From: Desulfobulbaceae bacterium
GTDB lineage: Bacteria; Desulfobacterota; Desulfobulbia; Desulfobulbales; Desulfocapsaceae
DNA: 64,000 nt
Direction: 5' to 3'
Assembly (NCBI GenBank): GCA_024636345.1
Contig: JAGXHG010000036.1
Location: 1-64,000, forward strand
Position numbers and translations under genes: made by a program. Positions within the stretch are counted from its first letter, which is position 1; each line of letters starts with the position of its first letter. Positions 42,083 through 50,525 of this stretch are shown here, piece by piece. The notes beneath the pieces are model-generated. The model saw only the letters and a list, made by a program, of their open reading frames with translations, ran no database searches and was not told where the DNA came from.

Positions 42083-43897
42083 ATGTTCCGTATTCTCTGC
42101 TCTTTTTTTGTGGGTTTGTTCATCTGTTGCGTCACGTCACCCTTGATTGCTGCCCATGGAATCTCCATTGACGGGAAGTTGAAATATCCATCTGGCTTTC
42201 AGCAATTTGACTATGTTTCAGCCAAAGCGGTAAAGGGCGGTCAGCTTGTTCTTCACGATCTGGGCAGTTTTGATAAGATGAATCCCTTTACCCTGAAAGG
42301 CACGCCGCCCCTTGGTCTGGAAAGCTTTGTCTTTGAAACACTGGCCGTTGCCAGTCTCGATGAACCCTTTGCCGAATATGGCCTTATTGCCAGGGATATT
42401 GAGGTGGCGAAGGATAAACTGTCGGTGGTTTTTACCTTGAACGAAGCTGCCCGTTTTTCTGATAATAGTCCCATAACCCCTGAGGATGTAAAATATTCTC
42501 TTGAAATTTTGAAAAGCGATCAGGCCCATCCTGCCTATTCCTATTATTATCAGGATATTGTGAAGGCAGAAATTCTGGATCCGCACCGGGTTCGTTTTAT
42601 TTTTGCTAAACCCAACCGGGAGTTGCATATGATCGCGGCCCAGATCCCGATCATGTCAGCAAAATTTTATCAGAAACATGGTTTCGAACAGAAGGATGGA
42701 GCGGCAGCACTTCTGCCTCCTGTTGGTTCGGGACCTTATGTGGTGACATCTGTTAAACAGGGGAAATCCATTACCTATACACGAAATCCGAAGTACTGGG
42801 CCACAGACCATCCCGTCAGAAAAGGGTTTTTTAATTTTGATACTATAACGGTTAATTACTATAAGGATCAGATTGTCGCGGTTGAAGCCTTCAAGGCTGG
42901 AGAGTTTGATTTTATGCTGGTGAATATCGCTAAACAATGGGCACGTGACATGGAAGGTGGTCGTTTTGCTGATGGAACTCTGCTGAAAAAGGTGTTTCCT
43001 CATAAAAATAATGCCGGAATGCAGGGTTTTCTGATGAACACCCGGAGGCCTGTTTTTAAAGACGCAAAAGTAAGGGAGGCAATGGGGTTGGCATTGGACT
43101 TTGAGTGGACTAACAAATCTCTTTTTTTCAATCAATATACCAGGGCTAATTCATTTTTCAGTAATTCACCTCTGGCTGCAACTGGTTTGCCGGTTGGTCT
43201 GGAGCTGGAATATCTGGAGCCGTTCCGTAAACAACTGCCAGCGGATGTCTTTCAGCAACCGTTGACCCCGCCTGTAGTGACGGGAAAGGATGGGCTGCGA
43301 GTAAACCTGCGCAAGGCCACCGGATTGCTGCGTGAGGCGGGCTGGACGATTCAGGGTGGTGTTTTAAAAGATAAAGCGGGCACACCTTTTACCTTTGAGA
43401 TCCTTCTGGTCTCTCCCTCGTTTGAACGGGTGATGGCCCCGTATGTCAACAATCTGAAAAAGTTGGGGATTCATGCGGAATATCGTACGATTGATCCGGC
43501 CCTCTATACTGACCGGGAACAGAAATTTGATTTTGACATGATTGTCCATGTTTATGGCCAGTCTATGTCGCCGGGCAATGAACAGCGTACTTTCTGGCAT
43601 TCAACATCAGCAGATATTCAAGGATCAAAAAATCTGGCGGGGGTGAAAGAACAGGCTGTTGATGTCATGGTTGACAAAATTATCTATGCCCGGACGCAGG
43701 AGGAATTAACTGCTGCCTGCAAGGCGCTGGATCGTATCCTCTGGTATGGGTATTATATGGTGCCGAACTGGTTTATGGATGGACACCGTTTGGCCTATCG
43801 CAATATTTTTAATCAGCCGGAAACCCTGCCCTTGTACTATGATTATATGCAGTTGTTGATGAGCTGGTGGATGAAAGATACCACTTCAAGTCACTGA
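42083..43897 (+). CDS. Oligopeptide/YejA-like extracellular solute-binding protein (family 5)
   Basis: 604 aa. Signal peptide to about residue 24. SBP_bac_5 features: GLESFVFETLAV, ARFSDNSPITPEDVKYSLEI, PPVGSGPYVVTSVKQG and NTRRPVFKDAKVREAMGLAL. The GISIDGKLKYPSGFQQFDYV start and the FDYD...NFMWWS-like end region resemble YejA (microcin C/oligopeptide uptake). No YejB, YejE or YejF genes follow, so the transporter must be elsewhere or the protein has another role. tsaE follows with 12 nt spacing from its preferred start. Confidence 0.85.
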   Translation: MFRILCSFFVGLFICCVTSPLIAAHGISIDGKLKYPSGFQQFDYVSAKAVKGGQLVLHDLGSFDKMNPFTLKGTPPLGLESFVFETLAVASLDEPFAEYGLIARDIEVAKDKLSVVFTLNEAARFSDNSPITPEDVKYSLEILKSDQAHPAYSYYYQDIVKAEILDPHRVRFIFAKPNRELHMIAAQIPIMSAKFYQKHGFEQKDGAAALLPPVGSGPYVVTSVKQGKSITYTRNPKYWATDHPVRKGFFNFDTITVNYYKDQIVAVEAFKAGEFDFMLVNIAKQWARDMEGGRFADGTLLKKVFPHKNNAGMQGFLMNTRRPVFKDAKVREAMGLALDFEWTNKSLFFNQYTRANSFFSNSPLAATGLPVGLELEYLEPFRKQLPADVFQQPLTPPVVTGKDGLRVNLRKATGLLREAGWTIQGGVLKDKAGTPFTFEILLVSPSFERVMAPYVNNLKKLGIHAEYRTIDPALYTDREQKFDFDMIVHVYGQSMSPGNEQRTFWHSTSADIQGSKNLAGVKEQAVDVMVDKIIYARTQEELTAACKALDRILWYGYYMVPNWFMDGHRLAYRNIFNQPETLPLYYDYMQLLMSWWMKDTTSSH

Positions 43898-43908
43898 TTC
43901 AGACGTAT

Positions 43909-44376
43909 ATGAAGATAATTCTGTTGAAAGCTCTTGCTGATACCCTTGCCTTTGGTCGTTTTCTTGGACAAGTCGCCCAGCCTGGAGATGTGATCTGTCT
44001 TGACGGCGATTTAGGCGCGGGTAAGACGACTCTGACCCAGGCCATTGCCCAGGGGTTGGAGGTGCCGGCAAAGGACTATGTAACCAGCCCCAGCTTTGCT
44101 ATTTTTCATGAGTATCAAGGCCGGTTGCCGCTTTATCATATGGACTTCTATCGTCTGACAGGTGCCTCTGATATTCAGGACATGGGGCTGGATGAATATT
44201 TTTTTCTTTCTGGTCTCACCGTGTTAGAATGGTGCGAGCGGGCAGGTGATCTTGTCCCGGAAAATCGACTAAAGATAAACTTGACTATCGGATCAGACGA
44301 ATCCCGGTGCTTGACTTGTGATACTGGTGTCGGTGCCTGGAAGGAAAGGTTGCAGGATTTAAATCTGACACCCTGA
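43909..44376 (+). CDS. tsaE: tRNA threonylcarbamoyladenosine biosynthesis ATPase TsaE
   Basis: 155 aa from the ATG at 43909 (MKIILLKALADTLAFG); an upstream in-frame ATG at 43867 overlaps the preceding gene. Walker A GDLGAGKTTLTQAIAQGL, then SPSFAIFHEYQG, LYHMDFYRL and a Walker B-like LTVLEWCERAGDLVP, all diagnostic of TsaE. It assists TsaB/TsaD in forming t6A at position 37 of ANN-decoding tRNAs. Neither partner is in the window. Confidence 0.92.
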   Translation: MKIILLKALADTLAFGRFLGQVAQPGDVICLDGDLGAGKTTLTQAIAQGLEVPAKDYVTSPSFAIFHEYQGRLPLYHMDFYRLTGASDIQDMGLDEYFFLSGLTVLEWCERAGDLVPENRLKINLTIGSDESRCLTCDTGVGAWKERLQDLNLTP

Positions 44377-44424
44377 AGAGATGTTGACAATATTAGCAGT
44401 ATTTACTCGGTAAATTAAATAATT

Positions 44425-45624
44425 ATGGACGTTTATGTAGCTCGTCAGCCCATCTTTAATAAGCAAAGACAAATCTTCGCTTATGAACTCCTTTTCAGGA
44501 CCGGAATGTCCAATGCCTTTCCCGGGGTTGATGGGGATGAGGCCACTTCCAGTCTGCTTTCATCTTCTTTCTTTACGGTTGGTATCGAGCAGATAGCAAG
44601 TGGGCATAAGGCCTTTATCAACTTCACCGAAGATATGCTGGTTCAAGATGTTCCCTCCATGTTTCCCCGAGATTGTGTTGTGGTGGAGGTTCTGGAAGAT
44701 GTGCAGCCAACCGATGAAGTTATTGCCGCCTGTCGTAAACTTGTGGATAATGGCTATACCCTGGCCCTTGATGACTTTGTCTATGCTGATAATCTCACCC
44801 CACTGATAGAGCTTGCCAAAATTATTAAGGTAGATTTTCGTCTCACCCCCATTGAGCAGATCAAAGAGATGGTGGAGGCCCTCAGTTCATATCCTTGTAA
44901 ATTGCTTGCAGAAAAGATTGAGACCTATGAGGAGTTTACCCTGGCCAGCAGTATGGGATTTGTCTATTTCCAGGGCTACTTTTTTGCCAAACCGGAAGTC
45001 CTGAAGAATAAAGATATTCCCTCATCGCAGCTGGCCCTGTTGCAGTTGATTGTGGAGGTGAATCGGGCTGAATTCGAGGTGCAGGATATCGAGAAGCTGG
45101 TGAATCAGGATATCTCCATCTCTTTTAAATTGCTTAAATATCTCAACTCGGCCTATTACTCACGACCGCATCCTATCTCTTCTATCCGCCAGGCCATTGC
45201 CTTTTTGGGAGAACGGGGGACGCGACTGTTTGTGTCACTGATTGCCACCAGCAAGCTCTCTGAGCATAAGCCTGATGAACTGATCCGTACCTCCTGTATT
45301 CGAGCCCGTTTTTTGGAACTGATCGGCCGTGAGCTTAATCTGGATCAGGGCGATTTTTTCATGTTGGGTCTGTTCTCTCTGCTTGATGCCATGCTTGATG
45401 CTTCCATGGATATCTTGATGGAACAGATCCCAATCTCAGAGGAGATCACTGAGGCATTGGTACATAAAGCCGGGAGACTTTTTCCCTATCTGCAGCTTGT
45501 TCGATTCTATGAGGCTGGTGAGTGGAATGAACTGGATGCGGCGCTGGGGCAGCTGAAACTTGATGAACATAAAATAATGGATTTTTATCTGGAAGCCGTA
45601 CATTGGGCTGACAATCTTATCTGA
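44425..45624 (+). CDS. Degenerate EAL-HDOD signalling protein, copy 1
   Basis: 399 aa. Residues about 1-200 are an EAL-like domain starting VARQPIFNKQRQIFAYELLF; the catalytic EAL triplet is replaced by YELLF, and metal-ligand motifs (NxxE, DDFG) are altered to NFTED and DDFVY. Residues about 200-399 are an HDOD domain (LVNQDISISFKLLKYLNSA, ISSIRQAIAFLG, RFLELIGRELN). Members of this group (CdgJ/YuxH type) usually lack phosphodiesterase activity and act through protein contacts in motility or c-di-GMP networks. A close paralogue follows directly. Confidence 0.88.
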   Translation: MDVYVARQPIFNKQRQIFAYELLFRTGMSNAFPGVDGDEATSSLLSSSFFTVGIEQIASGHKAFINFTEDMLVQDVPSMFPRDCVVVEVLEDVQPTDEVIAACRKLVDNGYTLALDDFVYADNLTPLIELAKIIKVDFRLTPIEQIKEMVEALSSYPCKLLAEKIETYEEFTLASSMGFVYFQGYFFAKPEVLKNKDIPSSQLALLQLIVEVNRAEFEVQDIEKLVNQDISISFKLLKYLNSAYYSRPHPISSIRQAIAFLGERGTRLFVSLIATSKLSEHKPDELIRTSCIRARFLELIGRELNLDQGDFFMLGLFSLLDAMLDASMDILMEQIPISEEITEALVHKAGRLFPYLQLVRFYEAGEWNELDAALGQLKLDEHKIMDFYLEAVHWADNLI

Positions 45625-45642
45625 TTGTATGGTGAGAAAGAT

Positions 45643-46845
45643 ATGGACGTTTTTGTAGCAAGGCAACCCATCTTCAATCGACATCGGCGGGTTTTTGCCT
45701 ATGAACTTTTGTTCCGGGATGGACTGTGCAATTCCTTTCCTGGAGTGGATGGGGATATGGCCACTTCCAGTCTGCTTTCCTCTTCCTTTCTTACGGTCGG
45801 TATTGAGCAGATAGCAAGCGGACACAAGGCCTTTATTAATTTCACGGAAGGGCTGCTGATCCGTGGAGTCCCTGCCATGTTTCCCTCTCGTTCTGTTGTT
45901 GTGGAAATCCTTGAAGATGTCGGGCCAACAGAAGAGGTGATTGCTGCGTGCCAAAATCTTGTGAACAAGGGGTATATGCTGGTTCTGGATGATTTTGTCT
46001 ATACCAGGAATTACATTCCCTTGATGGAGCTTGCTAAAATTATTAAAGTTGATTTCAGGCAGACTTCCGTTGATCAGATGATGGTGATGGTTGAATTCTC
46101 TAAGAAATATCACTTTAAACTGCTTGCTGAGAAGATAGAGACCCATGAGGAATATGCTCGGGCCAGCAGTATGGGGTTTGTCTATTTTCAGGGTTATTTT
46201 TTTTCCAAACCCGAAGTATTGAAAAATAAAGAGATCTCTTCCTCTCAGATGATTGCCATGCAGTTGATCATGGAGGTAAACCGGACTGAGTTTGAAGTAA
46301 AAACTATTGAAAACCTTATTAAACAGGATGTTTCCATCTCGTATAAGTTGATCAAGCATCTCAACTCGGCTTATTATTCGCGGCTGCAGCCGATCTCTTC
46401 CATTCGTCAGGCCATTGCCTTTCTGGGAGAACAGGGCACAAGGATGTTTGTGTCACTGATCGCCACTAGTAAATTATCAGAGAATAAACCGGATGAACTC
46501 ATTCGTGTTTCTTGTATTCGAGCTCGTTTTTTGGAGCTTCTTGGCAAAGAGTTGAATCAGGATCAAGGAACTTTCTTTTTACTTGGTCTCTTTTCCCTGC
46601 TTGATGCCATGCTTGATACCTCCATGGAGTCCCTGATGAAGCAGCTTCCTGTTTCTGCCGAGGTCTCCCAGGCCCTGGTGAATAAGACAGGACCTCTTTT
46701 TCCTTATCTGCAGGTTATTCAGTTGTATGAAGCTGGTAGATGGAACGATCTGGATGCAACCATGGATCTCCTGCATCTGGAGGGCACAAAAATAGTGGAT
46801 TTCTATCTGGATGCGGTACGTTGGTCGGGATATTTCGCTGGATGA
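45643..46845 (+). CDS. Degenerate EAL-HDOD signalling protein, copy 2
   Basis: 400 aa from the ATG at 45643 (MDVFVARQPIFNRHRR). It is co-linear with and very similar to copy 1 throughout (for example SLLSSSFLTVGIEQIASGHK versus SLLSSSFFTVGIEQIASGHK), so the two arose by tandem duplication. The same catalytic changes are present (YELLF, NFTEG). The HDOD part retains ISSIRQAIAFLGEQGTRMFV. Only 18 bp separate the copies, which implies co-transcription. The two may hetero-dimerise or have split roles. Confidence 0.88.
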   Translation: MDVFVARQPIFNRHRRVFAYELLFRDGLCNSFPGVDGDMATSSLLSSSFLTVGIEQIASGHKAFINFTEGLLIRGVPAMFPSRSVVVEILEDVGPTEEVIAACQNLVNKGYMLVLDDFVYTRNYIPLMELAKIIKVDFRQTSVDQMMVMVEFSKKYHFKLLAEKIETHEEYARASSMGFVYFQGYFFSKPEVLKNKEISSSQMIAMQLIMEVNRTEFEVKTIENLIKQDVSISYKLIKHLNSAYYSRLQPISSIRQAIAFLGEQGTRMFVSLIATSKLSENKPDELIRVSCIRARFLELLGKELNQDQGTFFLLGLFSLLDAMLDTSMESLMKQLPVSAEVSQALVNKTGPLFPYLQVIQLYEAGRWNDLDATMDLLHLEGTKIVDFYLDAVRWSGYFAG

Positions 46846-46903
46846 ACAGAAGCTGTGGTGAGTTGCTCTTCTTTATTTACCCCAAATAATATTACAAGGG
46901 ATT

Positions 46904-48652
46904 ATGCAAAAAAAATCTATTCGGCTTCAGGATTGTCTGAAGACCTATACAACAGATCAGGACAAGGCCATCCGGCCAGAAGATACCGTTGCCCGCTTTA
47001 AGGAAAGATTGAAGCATCTTGATGTTGAGATCCTGAAAGAGGTAAAACGGATTGACAATGGCAGGCTGGATATCCCTGTTTTTTTCAGTGTCTGCGGGGA
47101 AGATGCAGAGATCCTTACCGGAACAAAAAAACAGATGGGTAAAGGCTCATCAGCCATACAGGCCGAGGCTTCAGCTTGTATGGAGCTTGCTGAAAGGTTC
47201 TCTTTTTTTTCCTTCAAGAACAATGAAAATAATTTTATTACTGGTGATTATCAACAGATGCGGGATGCTGGCTATCCGGTGCTTGATCCCTCCCGCCTGC
47301 TCCAGTCGGTACATGATAGCCGCCACGATGTCCCTTTTCTGGAGGAGCTGCTCCAGGAGATCCCCATGCAGTGGACTTGGGCCACCAGTCTGACTACCGG
47401 TCTCGACACCTTGATACCCTTTTCCTGGTTTTTTGCAATTAATGAGTTTAATGGCCCTTCCGCCGGAAATACTTATGAAGAAGCCGCGTTGCAAGGCATC
47501 TCCGAGGTGGTTGAACGCCATGTCTGTGCTCTGGTCAATCATGCAAAGATACCGACTCCGACCATTGATCCGGCCTCGGTCAAGGATCCCGTGGCCAGGG
47601 AACTGCTTGAAAAATTTGCCAGAAATAATATAGAACTCTATCTCAATGATTTCAGTCTCGATACCGGCATCAGCACCATAGCGGCGTTGGCCATTGACAG
47701 GAACTCTTTTCCCGAGACCAGTGAGATCGTCTTTACCGCCGGCACGACTCCCGATCCTGAAAAAGCACTGATCCGGGCAGTAACAGAGGTGGCGCAACTG
47801 GCGGGTGATTTTAACAGCGGTTCCAATTATGTGGCCTCCGGGCTGCCGAAGCCTTTGTCCATGGAGGATGTCCGTTATGTGACTGATTCCGGACTCCGTA
47901 CCACAATAGAGAAGATGCATTCCCTTGCTGATCAGAACATTAAAACAGAGGTGGAGAACTGTGTTGCCGCTCTGGCCAAGAGAGATCTAGAGGTCTTTAT
48001 GCTGGATGCCACCCATCCGCAATTGCAGATTCCTGCCATTTATACCATTGTCCCCGGTGCCCATTTTCGTGAACGCTCCATGATCCAGGATGTGGGGCTC
48101 TTTGCCGCCAAGCTTCTGGTGGAGTTGGTTGATGATACCAATCACCTAGAACAGAAGCTGGCACAAATGGAGCAGTTGATTCCGGACGCCTATTACCTTG
48201 CCTTTTATCGAGGACGTAATCTCTATAACCATGGCCAGCCTGAACCTGCTCTGGATGCCTTTGACCGGGCCTTGGCTTTATTCCCTGAACAGGAGGACCT
48301 GCCCTATATCTATTCCTACAAGGGGCATTGTCTGAAAGACCTTGGCCGCTATGATGAGGCCATAAAGGCCTTGGATCAGGGCAGGGAAGAGGATGATGAA
48401 CGGCCGGATCTTCATAATATGCTCGGTGTTTGTTACTATAAAAAAGAAGACTTTAATCAGGCCATTGTTCATTTTCATCGGGCGGTTGAACTGAATCCTG
48501 CCTCGGCCATGGATTACGCAAACTTAGGCGTCAATTATCGTAAAATCGGCAAGCGGGATGAGGCTATTCATTTCTTCACCTTGGCCCTCTCCCTAGATCC
48601 TTCAATTGATTTTGCTAAAGAGCAACTTGCTGAGCTGATTGTTCAAGGATAA
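46904..48652 (+). CDS. YcaO-domain protein fused to C-terminal TPR repeats
   Basis: 582 aa. The YcaO domain spans about 50-410 and has the ATP-binding helices SSAIQAEASACMELAERFS and AALQGISEVVERHVCALV. About four TPR units (430-575) end the protein: YYLAFYRGRNLYNHGQPEPA, YSYKGHCLKDLGRYDEAIKA, LHNMLGVCYYKKEDFNQAIV and DYANLGVNYRKIGKRDEAIH. YcaO enzymes use ATP to activate amide backbones (azoline, thioamide or macroamidine formation). No precursor peptide, TfuA, E1-like or dehydrogenase partner is adjacent, so the substrate is unknown. The TPRs suggest a protein substrate or scaffold. Confidence 0.88.
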   Translation: MQKKSIRLQDCLKTYTTDQDKAIRPEDTVARFKERLKHLDVEILKEVKRIDNGRLDIPVFFSVCGEDAEILTGTKKQMGKGSSAIQAEASACMELAERFSFFSFKNNENNFITGDYQQMRDAGYPVLDPSRLLQSVHDSRHDVPFLEELLQEIPMQWTWATSLTTGLDTLIPFSWFFAINEFNGPSAGNTYEEAALQGISEVVERHVCALVNHAKIPTPTIDPASVKDPVARELLEKFARNNIELYLNDFSLDTGISTIAALAIDRNSFPETSEIVFTAGTTPDPEKALIRAVTEVAQLAGDFNSGSNYVASGLPKPLSMEDVRYVTDSGLRTTIEKMHSLADQNIKTEVENCVAALAKRDLEVFMLDATHPQLQIPAIYTIVPGAHFRERSMIQDVGLFAAKLLVELVDDTNHLEQKLAQMEQLIPDAYYLAFYRGRNLYNHGQPEPALDAFDRALALFPEQEDLPYIYSYKGHCLKDLGRYDEAIKALDQGREEDDERPDLHNMLGVCYYKKEDFNQAIVHFHRAVELNPASAMDYANLGVNYRKIGKRDEAIHFFTLALSLDPSIDFAKEQLAELIVQG

Positions 48653-48690
48653 AGCAGATTGTTTTTATAAGTTTTTTTGTGAGGTTTTTT

Positions 48691-49878
48691 TTGGCAGTAC
48701 AATCCACTCTTAAGCAGATGAATCCGGAAAAGATTCTGATCCGCTCCACTAACTGGATAGGGGACGCGGTCATGACTACGCCTGCCGTCCATACCATCAG
48801 GGAAAATTTTCCCAATGCTGAAATCACCATGCTGGCCATGCCCTGGGTGGCGGACATCTTTCGACTGAGTCCGGATGTGGATAAGGTCCTGGTCTATGAC
48901 AAAAAGGATCTCTATCCAGGCCGGATAAAAGGGGTGTTGAAACTTGCCAATCATTTGAAGCAGTATCGGTTTGATGCCGCAATCCTGCTGCAGAATGCTT
49001 TTGAGGCCGCCTTCCTTGTGTGGATGGCTGGTATTCCCGTGCGAGCTGGTTACAAACGTGATGGCCGAAGCTTCCTCCTGACCCATGGTGTTGAGCTGAC
49101 CCCGGAGATTCGTGCCAGGCATCAGGTGCATTATTATCAGATGATGTTAGCGGGCTTGGGACTTGATCTCGGGCCGGACAAATTGCGTCTTCCCCTGTCA
49201 GATGAATTGATTGGCTGGGCCAAGGGGTATATTGAATGTCTGAAGGGCCAGGGGCCATTTTCCACTCAAGACGGGAAGGCTCACTCTGAGAGAATATCTT
49301 CAACTGAAATAAGGGACACGAGCGAGATAACTATCCCGGTGATCGGTTTTAACCCAGGAGCCGCCTATGGCCCGGCCAAACGCTGGCCAGCAGAGAAATT
49401 TGGACAATTGGCTGCACTCATTGCTCATCATCATGGGGAGAGAGGTTGTCTTATTCTGGTCTTTGGTACCAAGGATGATACCGATGCTGCCCGTGCCATA
49501 AAGGAGTTTTCCGTACGAACCCCATTTCATGTTATTGATATGACGGCCAAGACCACTCTGCAACAAGTCATGGCCTTGATACAATGCTGCAACGCCTTTG
49601 TTACCAATGACTCAGGGCTGATGCATGTGGCCGCCGGACTTGATACCCCTACCATTGCCATCTTCGGGTCAACCGATCATATCGCCACCGGCCCATTTTC
49701 TGAGCGTGCCGTGGTGATTCGTAAAGAGATGGATTGCAGTCCCTGCCTGCAATCAGAGTGTCCCAGAAAACACCTGAACTGTCTTGAGGAGATCAGTAGT
49801 CAGGAGGTTTACACGGAAGTGGCCAAGGCACTTGCTGTTTATCCCGCAAGCCTTCTGCCACCAGTGGAGGGGATTTGA
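48691..49878 (+). CDS. waaF: ADP-heptose:LPS heptosyltransferase II
   Basis: 395 aa from a TTG at 48691 that has GTGAGG at 6 nt; ATG 48718 (MNPEKILIRSTNWIGD) is an alternative start. GT9 features: RSTNWIGDAVMTTPAVHTIR, FNPGAAYGPAKRWPAEKF, the acceptor/donor-site motif TNDSGLMHVAAGLDTPTIAI and the end motif CLEEISSQEV. It adds heptose II to the LPS inner core. It overlaps gmhB by 1 nt (TGATG), placing heptose synthesis and transfer in one operon. Confidence 0.9.
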   Translation: MAVQSTLKQMNPEKILIRSTNWIGDAVMTTPAVHTIRENFPNAEITMLAMPWVADIFRLSPDVDKVLVYDKKDLYPGRIKGVLKLANHLKQYRFDAAILLQNAFEAAFLVWMAGIPVRAGYKRDGRSFLLTHGVELTPEIRARHQVHYYQMMLAGLGLDLGPDKLRLPLSDELIGWAKGYIECLKGQGPFSTQDGKAHSERISSTEIRDTSEITIPVIGFNPGAAYGPAKRWPAEKFGQLAALIAHHHGERGCLILVFGTKDDTDAARAIKEFSVRTPFHVIDMTAKTTLQQVMALIQCCNAFVTNDSGLMHVAAGLDTPTIAIFGSTDHIATGPFSERAVVIRKEMDCSPCLQSECPRKHLNCLEEISSQEVYTEVAKALAVYPASLLPPVEGI

Positions 49879-50525
49879 TGGCCGAGTTGGTACCATTATC
49901 TATGACGGCATCTTTTTCTTCTCTCCGGCCTGCTGTGTTTCTTGATCGTGACGGCACCATCAATGAACAAATGGGGTATATCAATCACATCAGCCGGTTT
50001 CAGATACTGCCTGGCGTTGCCGAGGCCATCAGGAAGCTCAATGAGGCCCGGATCCCGGTGGTGGTGGTGACCAATCAGTCGGGTCTGGCCCGTGGCTATT
50101 TTCCTCCGGACTTACTGGTGACGGTCCATGATAAAATGGTGTCACTATTGGCAGAACACGGTGCACATGTGGATGGAATCTATATCTGTCCCCATCATCC
50201 TGAGGCAAAGAGGGAGGAGTATCGCGTGGCCTGTAATTGTCGAAAACCTAAACCTGGACTGGTATTGCAAGCGGCGGAAGAGTTGGGTCTTGATCTTGCT
50301 CAATCATTTGTTGTCGGAGACCGCTGGTCGGATCTAAAGACAGCGGTGAACTGTGGCGCAACGCCGGTGCTTGTACTTACCGGGTATGGCCGCGGAGATG
50401 CCCAATATATTGGACCGACCCAGGAGGTTCAGCCTGCTTTCATCGGGGATGATCTGGCCGCAGTGGTGCAATGGATTCTGGGAAAAATAAAGGCTCGAAA
50501 AGAGATGAAAGGAAAGGAGATATAA
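49878..50525 (+). CDS. gmhB: D-glycero-beta-D-manno-heptose 1,7-bisphosphate 7-phosphatase
   Basis: 215 aa. HAD-IIIA phosphatase: the catalytic Asp pair in VFLDRDGTINEQMGYI, VVVVTNQSGLARGYF, and a zinc site from CPHHP and CNCRKPKPG. SFVVGDRWSDLKTAVNCG carries the Mg2+ ligand Asp. It provides heptose 1-phosphate for ADP-heptose synthesis, consistent with the preceding heptosyltransferase gene. Confidence 0.93.
   Translation: MAELVPLSMTASFSSLRPAVFLDRDGTINEQMGYINHISRFQILPGVAEAIRKLNEARIPVVVVTNQSGLARGYFPPDLLVTVHDKMVSLLAEHGAHVDGIYICPHHPEAKREEYRVACNCRKPKPGLVLQAAEELGLDLAQSFVVGDRWSDLKTAVNCGATPVLVLTGYGRGDAQYIGPTQEVQPAFIGDDLAAVVQWILGKIKARKEMKGKEI

Noticed and set aside
42083-43897. Complete peptide uptake operon
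   Set aside because: Only the binding protein is present; the next genes are tsaE and EAL-HDOD genes, with no permease or ATPase.
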